Source of the DNA: Marchantia polymorpha subsp. ruderalis
Taxonomy: Eukaryota > Streptophyta > Marchantiopsida > Marchantiales > Marchantiaceae
Assembly (NCBI GenBank): GCA_037833965.1
Contig: AP031354.1
Location: 20,500,001-20,564,000 of the forward strand
DNA length: 64,000 nucleotides
Direction: 5' to 3'
In this document: one piece after another, positions 19,173-28,214 of the stretch
How the letters are laid out: each line of letters begins with the position of its first letter
Position numbering within the stretch: position 1 is the first letter of the stretch
Position numbers and translations under genes: made by a program
Notes under the pieces: model-generated
The model's input: the letters and a program-made list of their open reading frames with translations, nothing else
What the model was told of the DNA's origin: nothing
The model's database searches: none

Positions 19173-20088
19173 AAAAGAAGTTGTCGGCTCCTTATGTAAT
19201 AACCCACCAAAGGCTAAAACTGCAGTATGGTGGTAAAAAGATCGAACCCACAGGGACAGAGGCAACACACAGAGTAAAAGTGTCACATTGAACAGACTTT
19301 TGGTAGAGTTTGAATTCTAGGCGACTGTCACTCCCAGAAATACTGCAGTGCTCGACTCGGAGGCTCGACTCGGAGGAGGATCTCAACTCGGAGGATGCTC
19401 GGAGGATGCACGGTACAGCTTGGTCACTCAACACACACACACACACCTGAAACTGGCAAAAAGCACAACTCGGAGGTCGGTCAGGACCTCCGCTTCGGAT
19501 TTCAGGAGGAAAGTGTCTCGCAAGTTCACTCAGAGGTTCTGCAGGAAGTGCCTCCCACTCCGGCTTTTACTGCCCTTCCGCCAGGAACTAGCGGGGGTAC
19601 CCGGACTGGACTTCTCACTTCGGAACGAAGCCTCTACGTACGCCGTGGACGTCACCCTCGACTATCACACAAAACGCAGGGAGTGCAGACCCGACTGAGA
19701 ACTTACTGAAAACACGATCCAGTAACACACACACAACCTGAATTACAAACCAAGGTTTACACGAAGTAATGAAACTTCACATTGGCATTCAGGGGAAACT
19801 TCCCGTAGGAGTACAATCAGGATATGTCACTCGAAGGAGTAAGGGGGAACTGTTCAAGTCTCTAACTCGCAGCCGGCTCTGAGCATCAGAAATCACCCGC
19901 AGGTGCAGATCCGCACTACTCAAGTCTCTAACCGGGTGCGAGCTCTGAACATTCAGCCGAAGGCCTTCAACTACAACATACGGTAACTTCGCTATGCTGC
20001 AGCTTCTCTACGTGGTGCCAGGACCAAAATGCACAAACACGCCAAGAAAGTGAGTTCCTGATCTGCACTTCCGAAACTGGAAGAGTCC

Positions 20089-20117
20089 CAAGGCAAAACG
20101 CCTTGTTCTACTTTATA
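20089..20117 (-). promoter_or_regulatory. 5' LTR core promoter: TATA box and hairpin
   Basis: TATAAAG (20117-20111) is followed by the hairpin CAAGGCGTTTTGCCTTG (20105-20089). It is expected to start the genomic RNA near 20090, giving R plus U5 of about 0.9 kb before gag. The U3 ORF lies upstream of this promoter. It can therefore be present in genomic RNA only through the 3' LTR copy, or be expressed from a separate promoter near the LTR start. Confidence 0.6.
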
Positions 20118-20150
20118 CTCTCAAAAGATCCTAACTAGCACTACGCTATC

Positions 20151-22871
20151 CTATCTACCACTCGCAGCATCTGCGCGAAACCAAACTACTCTACTGCACT
20201 CAGCAGATCCGGTGCTGCGCCTCCTGCGCGCCGGACTGCTCCGCGTACTATCTCTACCTTGCCAGTCTTCCGACCGGCTGCGTAACCCCAGGCGTCGGAG
20301 TGCTGCAGTGACTTCCGACTGCAAGTGCGCCATAGTGTCGCGCGCACCCGACAAGAAAGTTTCTAATTTTCTTGCCACTCGCCGCCGACTCCGACTGTCA
20401 CCTTCCGTCAATGCCGCCGCCCGAAGCTCGAACTCCCGGAGTGTAACCCTCTCTTGAGCTGCCACCTCCCAATGGGTGTATCCGTTTAGACAACGAGTCA
20501 CCCGTGCCGCCAACTCTCCTCGTGCCCTGCAGCTGCTCTCCACCTCTGCCAGTTGCATTTCTAAATCCGCACGTTGTGTCCTCAAATCCGAGCACTCGGT
20601 TTGCAAGTTGCACAACAACTCCTCATCCTCCTTCCGGGCTCTTTGACTTTCCTCTAAGGCGCGCGTCTGGCGCGCAAGCTCGGCTGCTAGGACTTCGTTC
20701 TGTCTCCGCTCCTCCTGCAGTTCCGACTCGATCTTTGCCCGTATTAGTTCGGCCTCCGCCTGACTCTTCGTCGCCGCATCCTCCTTCTGCTGCTGCAAGG
20801 CTTGGTACAGCTTCTGGGTGACCGCCAGGTGTTGTCGGAGGGCGGTGTTCCTATCCACATATACTCCGCATCTAGAGGCCCACCTTGCCACCTTGCTCCT
20901 CGTCCTTCGCCTGATTGTCTCCACATAAGACTGCGGTTTTAAGGCACTTGCGTATTTGGATGTCTTGCGATCCAGATATCGCAGGAGTGGAACTATCTGT
21001 TCGCACAGCACCCCTGTTGGCGTTTTCTGCACCGAATCCTCTTCTTGCTCTTCCGAGCTCGTCTCATCCTCAGTCTCGAGGATCTCAGTCGCCACTGAAT
21101 CCCTTGGCGACTCCCTGGAACTGTGGCGCGCAGCAGCTTCTGCTGCGACTGCTGCTCCACTGCCTGCTAAAATATCCAGGGCAGTGGGAGATCCCACTGC
21201 TTGAGCCCCTGTTCCGGCTCGATCTTCGGTTTGTGAAGGGGTCGACGCCGCAGTGACTTTTGTCACTCTTGCACCGCCCGCTTCTGCTGCCTGTCCTTCC
21301 GGCGCAATCTGCGCGGAAGGTGTCCTTGCTGAAGGTGCGTCCGCCGAAGGCGTCCGCACACTGGTCGTTGGCCCCATCCGTCTCGCAGTCGGCGAATCCG
21401 GCTGACTCTCTGTTGTCCGACTCGCAGTCGGCCGACCAGCAGTTGTCCGACTGGGAGTCGGATACACCCTGCGCGTCTTGACTCCACTTGGCCTGCTTGT
21501 TGGGGGCGTTCTTCCAGAAGTGCCTTCCGCCGAAGACGACCCTCTGAGGATTGTTGGCTCGTCAGCCAAACTCTCTTCCGTTTCCGGCCTGCTGTCCGGT
21601 TCAACGCGCCGTTCAGTTGGCCTTCCTTCCGTCTGTCGACCTTCAGTCATCCGACTCGCAGTCGGCCGGCTGTCAGTCCGTCCATCTCCTCCCGAAGGCC
21701 GTGGTGCCTTCTGTGCAGAGGTTTCTGCCGTCTTCCCTAGAACCTGAGCGATTATCTCTTCCTGTGTGAGATTCCGCCGGGTCGGAGTTCGCCTGGTCTC
21801 CTCAGTAACAGTTGGCATCCTGCGTGCCCTCTGTTTTGGTCGACTATGAGGCTCGGGGGTGGGCCGACCACGAGTCGGCGCAGCTGGTACTTCCGGCTGC
21901 CTGTCCTCAGGTCTCTCATCCCACTTCCGCTTGCGCGGAATGCGCTCACTTCGACGTTCTTCTGCTGCTCTGGCTGGAGCCGGAGCCGGAGGCGTACTGG
22001 CAGGTTCCTCGTCCGGATCCGTGTCTACTTCGGCCTCCCTCGAATATCTACCTGGATAAGACCGGCTCAGCTGCGGAAACCGAGTTTTCTCAGCATTCGT
22101 CAAACATCCCATCGCCCGGTAAAACACGATTAAGTAAGGCGATAGATGATTGAGCGTTCCTCCCCTCTCTTCTTGCGCATGTTGGCGCGTCACCTTCCAC
22201 AGGAGCCGTGCCCAATGCACCGGAGCTCCTGACAACACTAGCTCCACGAACTCTACCTGCCAACCATGCATGTAAGCGGTCTTGGTCGGCTGCAATATCT
22301 GCAGCAATGCTGTCGCGACATTTCTCCGCAATCGATCCTTGTAATCCCGAGTCCGGAAACCGTTCTTGGGATGTCTGGCCACTTTGAAGAGCTCATTGTA
22401 AGAGACTTCTTCCTCCTGGGACACCTTCACGCTATCGGCCTCGAAGAGGAGATCCCCTTCCTCGCCGGCACACCTGCCCAACACCTGCGCCCAATTGCAA
22501 ATTTCCCATCTCTCTGGGTGTGGGCGAAATCCGCGAGAAGGCTTGTGTCTCTCTTGCAGATACTCGCGCACCATCTCCGGACACGTCCAATTCCACCCCC
22601 AGAGGAGAAAATCGAGCTTCAGCCTCGTCAGCACATCTTGAAATGCGCGTAGACCGATCTGCGGCACCCTGAGTGGAGACACTCGCAGTTGGGGAACCTT
22701 CGACATTGCGTTGCCTGCACACACAAACGTTCTTTCGCTCACTCTCTCACAATCGCCACTGCGCGTCGGCCACTCAAGCACTGACTGCTCACTCTCTCTG
22801 CGCTCGTTCAAGATCGCTACTCCCAATTCTTTCGAGGTCCGCCAAGATCCTTGTGCAACTCGTCTCCGCAC
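20151..22871 (-). CDS. U3-encoded accessory protein, type A (5' LTR copy)
   Basis: The frame and the 906-residue product are identical to those at 9489-12209. The likely start is again the internal Met (codon at 22706-22704). It lies upstream of the element's own promoter. Two intact identical copies in a young element fit recent duplication by reverse transcription. Conservation of the N-terminal domain and C-terminal coiled coil between types A and B, while the middle diverges freely, argues that the protein is under selection. The function is unknown. Confidence 0.85.
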   Translation of the reverse strand: MRRRVAQGSWRTSKELGVAILNERRESEQSVLEWPTRSGDCERVSERTFVCAGNAMSKVPQLRVSPLRVPQIGLRAFQDVLTRLKLDFLLWGWNWTCPEMVREYLQERHKPSRGFRPHPERWEICNWAQVLGRCAGEEGDLLFEADSVKVSQEEEVSYNELFKVARHPKNGFRTRDYKDRLRRNVATALLQILQPTKTAYMHGWQVEFVELVLSGAPVHWARLLWKVTRQHAQEERGGTLNHLSPYLIVFYRAMGCLTNAEKTRFPQLSRSYPGRYSREAEVDTDPDEEPASTPPAPAPARAAEERRSERIPRKRKWDERPEDRQPEVPAAPTRGRPTPEPHSRPKQRARRMPTVTEETRRTPTRRNLTQEEIIAQVLGKTAETSAQKAPRPSGGDGRTDSRPTASRMTEGRQTEGRPTERRVEPDSRPETEESLADEPTILRGSSSAEGTSGRTPPTSRPSGVKTRRVYPTPSRTTAGRPTASRTTESQPDSPTARRMGPTTSVRTPSADAPSARTPSAQIAPEGQAAEAGGARVTKVTAASTPSQTEDRAGTGAQAVGSPTALDILAGSGAAVAAEAAARHSSRESPRDSVATEILETEDETSSEEQEEDSVQKTPTGVLCEQIVPLLRYLDRKTSKYASALKPQSYVETIRRRTRSKVARWASRCGVYVDRNTALRQHLAVTQKLYQALQQQKEDAATKSQAEAELIRAKIESELQEERRQNEVLAAELARQTRALEESQRARKEDEELLCNLQTECSDLRTQRADLEMQLAEVESSCRARGELAARVTRCLNGYTHWEVAAQERVTLREFELRAAALTEGDSRSRRRVARKLETFLSGARDTMAHLQSEVTAALRRLGLRSRSEDWQGRDSTRSSPARRRRSTGSAECSRVVWFRADAASGR

Positions 22872-24062
22872 TCTCTACTCTCACTGCAGGTCGCTCCGCC
22901 CTTGCGCGTAATCTTGGAACTGGAAATTGCAAAGTCAAGAATGAGAGAATGAGACTGGAGCGCAGTCTTTTCTTCTCCGATTTCAAGAACGTCCAACGTT
23001 CTTACTGGTTGCAACGTACGCAGCCGGCTATACGGCTTAACGGTTCGCCCTTTGCATGCGCGAATTCACGTCTCCGCCTTGCGCGCATTCGCATGCTTAA
23101 ACGTTGAATTCTCCCGCCGCCGCCACCTTCCGGACTCGAGTCCGCTGCAGGGTATACGTCGGCCCTGTTGTCTTTTCCTAACCCGCCCTTCTCCGGAGGC
23201 GTGTCGCCGCTGGTGCGTTCATTATCCGTCGGCGCCTTGCTGGAGGCGCACATCCAGCCGGAGCGAATTACGCCGGCGCGCAGTCGTACCGCCTATTTTG
23301 TCCTTTACGCCTCGTCCGTTGCTGCCGGCGCATATCCGTCAGCGCAACTCGTGCCAGCGCATCCGGCCGTCAGCGCCACGTCGGAGGCGTACATCCGACC
23401 GGCGCTTTCCTTCCATGAACAGCCGCCAAAGGCGCTTCCGACTCTGAGTTGGTTTCCTCCTGTGAGCGCGTGATTCCGCCGAAGGCGCATCGCCGAGGGC
23501 GTACGGGAATCCTTTCCGGCTGTGAACCCTAGCGCGAACGGCGCATGTCCGGCTACGAGTTTTCCGACGCTCATAACTTCTCCATTCCTGATCCATCTCC
23601 GGCGCTCTTGGGCTCGTTAGAACGAGCGTCCCGAGCTCTTTCTAATGCAACTTCAACCAACTGGATCTACCGTGTATCCCGATTGTTATGAAGGTTTTCC
23701 CTTTCCGCGCTAGCGGCGCTTCGCCGAAGGCGCACTCATGGTCGGATGCCTTTAGAGGTCCGGGCCCTTCTCCTGACGTCTTTAGCAAAACCTCCTCCTG
23801 AGGTGTCTGCGCCGGAAGCGTAGCTTCCTTGTACGCTAGAGGCGCGTGAGTAGAGACACCTCAAAAAGAAGCCTTTGCCGAAGGCGCCGAAGACGTTGGC
23901 GTTGGTACATCCGACTACGTGATTCTTTGTGCCCTCGTGACGATCTCATCAATCCACTCTATTTAGCGTACCCTTCTCTAGCTACAAACACTGCTTTGGT
24001 ACTAGTTTTCTAAAATTGTTTAAATTCTGCAAAAAAAACAAAAAGTGTGTTACCACAGGGAT

Positions 24063-27000
24063 ATGCGCCGTCAGCAATAGACGAGGCAGAACGGACAAAA
24101 CAAGCGGTACGAATACGCGCCGGCGTAATTCGCGCCGACTGGATGTGCGCCTCCAGCAAGGCGCCGACGGATAAGGAACACGCCAGCGGCGACACGCCTC
24201 CGGTGATGGTCGGGTTAGGAAAAGACAACATAGCCGACGTATACACTGCGGCGAACTCGGGTCCGGAAGACGGTGGCGGCGGGAGAATTCAACATTCACG
24301 CATGCGAATGCGCGCAGTGCGGAGACGTGAATTCGAGCATGCAAGGGCGAACCGTTAGGCCGTATAGCCGGCTGCGTAAATTGTAACCAGTAAGAACGTT
24401 GGACGATCTTGAATTCGGAGAAGAAAAGACTGCTCTCCAGTCTCATTCTCTCATTCTTGATTTTGCGATTTCCAGCTTCCAAGATTACGCGCAAGGGCGG
24501 AGAGACCTGCAGTGAGAGGAGAGAGTGCGGAGACGAGTTGCGCAAGGATCTTGACAGACCTTGGAGAGAATTTGCGAGTAGCGAACTTGAGCGCAAGAAG
24601 AGAGAGTGATTGCAGTCAGTGCTGGAGCGGCCGACGCGCAGCGGCGATTGTGAGAGAGCGAGCGGAGGGGAGAACGTCTGTGTGTGCAGGAAACGCAATG
24701 TCGAAGGTCCCCCAGCTGCGAGTGTCTCCACTCAGGGTGCCGCAGATCGGCCTACGCGCATTCCAAGATGTGCTGACAGGGCTGAAGCTCGATTTCCTCC
24801 TGTGGGGATGGAACTGGACATGTCCGGAGATGGTGCGCGAGTATCTGCAGGAGAGACACAAGCCCTCACGCGGATTCCGTCCACATCCAGAGAGGTGGGA
24901 CATTTGTGACTGGGCGCAGGTGTTGGGCAGGTGTGCCGGCGAGGAAGGGTATCTCCTCTTCGAGGCCGATAGCGTGAAGGTGTCCAAAGAGGAAGAAATC
25001 TCCTACAATGAGCTTTTCAAAGTTGCCAGGCATCCCAAGAACGGTTTCCGGACACGGGATTACAAAGATCGATTGCGGAGAAATGTCGCGACTGCATTGC
25101 TGCAGATATTACAGCCGACCAAGACCGCTTACATGCATGGTTGGCAAGTAGGATTTGTGGAGCTAGTGTTGTCAGGAGCTCCAGTGCATTGGGCACGGCT
25201 CCTGTGGAAGGTGACACGCCAACATGCGCAAGAAGAGAGAGGAGGAACCCTCAATCATCTTTCGCCTTACCTGATTGTGTTTTATCAGGCGATGGGATGT
25301 TTGACAAATTCAGAGCGGACACGGTTTCCGCTGCTGACCCGGAGCTATCCAGGTAGATACTCGCGGGAGGCCAAAGTAGACACGGATCCGGACGAGGCAC
25401 CTGCCAGTCCGCCTCTGGCTCCGCCCCAAGCAAGAGCAGCAGAAGAACGTCGAAGTGAGCGCGCTCCGCGAAAGCGGAAGTGGGATGAGAGACCTGAGGA
25501 CAGGCAGCCGGAAGTGCCAGCTGCGCCGACTCGTAGTCGGCCAACCAACGAGCCTCACAGCCGACCGAAACAGAGGGCACGCAAAGTGCCAACTAGTACT
25601 GAGGAGACCGGGCATACTCCGGTCCGGCGGAGTATCCTGCCCACGCAGGAGGAGATAATCGCGCAGATTTTGGGGAAGTCGGCAAATACCTCTGCGCTGA
25701 AGGCACCAATGCCTTCGGAAGAAGACATACGGACTGACAGTCGGCCGACTACGAGTCGGGCGACTAAAGGTCGACAAACGGAAGGAAGGCTGACGGAGCG
25801 GCGCGTTGAACCGGACAGTAGGCCGGAAGCAGAAGGGAGTTTGGCTGACGAGCCAACAACCCTCAGAGGGTCGTCTTCGGCGGAAGGCACTTCTGGGAAA
25901 ACGCCGCCAGCAAGCAGGCCAAGTGGAGTGAAGACGCGCAGGGTGCATCCGACTGCCAGTTGGACAACTGCTAGTCGGCCGATTGCGAGTCGGTCAACAG
26001 AGAGTCGGCCAGATTCGCCGACTGCGAGACGGACAGGGCCGGCGACCATTGTGCGGACGCCTTCGGCGGACGCACCTCCAGCGAAGACACCTTCCGTGCA
26101 GATCGCGCCGGAAGGGCAGGCAGCAGAAGCGGGCGGTGCAAAGGTGACAAAAGTCACTGCGGCGTCGACCCCTTCGGAAACCGAAGATCGAGCCGGAACA
26201 GGGGCTCAAGCAGTGGGATCCCCCACTGCCTTGGATATTGTAGCAGGGAGTGGAGCGGCAGTCGCGGCGGAAGCTGCTGCGCGCCACTGTTCCAGGGAGT
26301 CGCCAAGGGATTCGGTGGCGACTGAAATCCTCGAAACGGAGGATGAGACGAGCTCGGAAGAGCAGGAAGCGGACTCTGTGCAGAAAACGCCAACAGGGGT
26401 GTTGTGCGAGCAGATAGTTCCACTCCTGCGATATCTGGATCGCAAGACATCCAAGTACTCGGGTACCGGAAAACTGCAGTCTTACGTGGAGACTGTCAAG
26501 CGCAGGACGAGGAGCAAGGTGGCCACTTGGGCCTCTAGGTGCCAAACATTGCAGGATAGGAACGCTACCCTCCAACAGCACCTGGCGGTCACGCAGAAGC
26601 TATACCAAACCTTGCAACAGCAGAGGGAGGATGCGGTGACGAAAAACCAGGCGGATGCCGAGCTAATACGGGCAAAGATCGAGTCGGAATTGCAGGAAGA
26701 GCGGAGACAAAACCGCATCTTAGCAGAAGAGCTTGCGCGCCAGAAGCGCGCCTTAGAAGAAAGTCAAAGTACACGCACGGAGGATGAGGAATTGTTGCGC
26801 AACTTGCAATCCAAGTGCGCGGATTTGAGGACGCAGCGCACAAATGCGGAAATGCAGCTAGCAGAGGTGGAAGGCAGCTGCCGGGCGCGAGAAGAGTTGG
26901 CGACGCGGGTGCTCACTGTCTAAAAGGATACGCCCATTGGGAGGTGGCAGCTCAAGAGAAGATCACACTCAGGGAGTTCGAGCTTCGGGCGGCGGCATTG

Positions 27001-28214
27001 ACGGAGGGTGACAGTCGGAGTCGGCGGCGAGTAGCAAGGAAATTAGATTCCTTCTTGTCGGGTGCGCGCGACACTATGGCGCACTTGGAGTCGGAAGTGA
27101 CTGCAGCCCTCCGGCGTCTGGGGTTGAGCAGCCGGTCGGAAGATTGGCAAGGTAGAGATAGAGAGCGAGGCAGTCCGGCGCAAAGGAGGCGCAGCACCGG
27201 ATCTGCAGAGTGCAGTAGCATAGTTTGGTTTCGTGCAAGTGTTGCGAGTAGTAGATAGGATAGCGTAGTGTTAGTTAGGACCTTTGAGGGTATAAAGTAG
27301 ATCAAGGCGTTTTGCCTTGGGACTCTTCCAGTTGCGGAAGTGCAGATCAGGAATCCACTTTCTTGGCGTGTTTGTGCATTTTGGTCCTGGCACCACGTAG
27401 AGAAGCTGCAGCATAGCGAAGTTACCGTATGTTGTAGTTGAAGGCCTTCGGCTGAATGTTCAGAGCTAGCACCCGGTTAGAGACTTGAGTAGTGCGGATC
27501 TGCACCTGCGGGTGATTTCTGATGCTCAGAGCCGGCTGCGAGTTAGAGACTTGAACAGTTCCCCCTTACTCCTTCGAGTGACATATCCTGATTGTACTCC
27601 TACGGGAAGTTTCCCCTGAATGCCAAAGTGAAGTTTTATTACTTCGTGTAAGCCTTGGTTTGCAATTCAGGTTGTGTGTGTGTTACTGGATTGTGTCTCA
27701 GTTAAGTTCTCAGTCGGGCCTGTACCCCTTGCGTTTGGTGTGAGTCGAGGGTGACGTCCACGGCGTATGAAGGGGCTTCGTTCCGAAGTGGGAAGTCCAG
27801 TCCGGGTTCCCTACGCTAGTTCCTGGCGGAAGGGCAGTAAAAGCCGGAGTGGGAGTCACTACCTGCAGAGTCTCTGAGTGAACTTGTGAAACATTTTCCC
27901 CCTGAAATCCGAAGCGGAGGTCCTGACCGACCTCCGAGTTGTGCTTTTGCCAGTTTCAGGTGTGTGTGTGTGTGTGTTGAGTGACTACGCTGTACTGTGC
28001 ATCCTCCGAGCATCCTCCGAGTCGAGTATCATCCTTCGAGTCGAGCCTCCGAGTCGAGCACTGCAGTATTTCTGGGAGTGACAGTCGCCTGAGAATTCAA
28101 ACTCTACAAAGTCTGTTAAACGTGACACTTTTTACTCTGTGTGTTGCCTCTGTCCCTGTGGGTTCGATCTTTTTACCACCATACTGCAGTTATAGCCTTT
28201 GGTGGGTTATTACA
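24063..28214 (+). mobile_element. Type A 3' LTR, second part
   Basis: It continues the LTR begun at 5232 after the GGGAT duplication (24058-24062) and ends GGGTTATTACA at 28214. It has more differences from the 19195-24057 LTR than the two young LTRs have from each other, so it is an older copy. TATA lies at 27291-27297 and its hairpin at 27303-27319. A GT microsatellite lies near 27960-27976. The five bases after the end (agtcc) are the presumed target duplication of the outer element. Confidence 0.9.
24512..27258 (+). pseudogene. U3-encoded accessory ORF, type A, frameshifted
   Basis: 803 codons are open from 24512, with the conserved start Met at 24698. The frame then ends at 26923 because one base is missing near 26911 relative to the intact copies. 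The remaining C-terminal part, about 115 residues, continues in the +1 frame to 27258. The N-terminal domain, Pro/Thr/Arg-rich middle and coiled coil are otherwise well kept. If translated, the product would lack the conserved C-terminal block. Confidence 0.85.

Larger units (their letters stand above)
5958..24057. mobile_element. 18.1-kb inverted composite retroelement insertion
   Basis: Both outer ends are LTR 5' termini (TGTGGTAAC) pointing inward: plus strand at 5958, minus strand at 24057. The single 5-bp duplication GGGAT flanks these outer ends. Inside are a plus-strand 2.45-kb LTR with PBS, a 37-bp joint, and a minus-strand PBS followed by a complete LTR-gag-pol-LTR element. A normal insertion is bounded by one TG start and one CA end. 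This one is bounded by two starts, so a chimeric head-to-head DNA appears to have integrated, or an ordinary insertion was later inverted with both ends preserved. Confidence 0.85.
19195..24057 (-). mobile_element. Type A LTR, 5' copy of the complete element
   Basis: 4863 bp from TGTGGTAACACAC (24057) to TTATTACA (19195). The outer edge abuts the GGGAT duplication. It has the same content as the 3' copy, with a shorter CA repeat (about 19431-19446). At several positions where the two LTRs differ (near 8626, 8681 and 8711 in the 3' copy) the inverted left arm at 7442-8448 agrees with the 3' copy. Confidence 0.95.
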
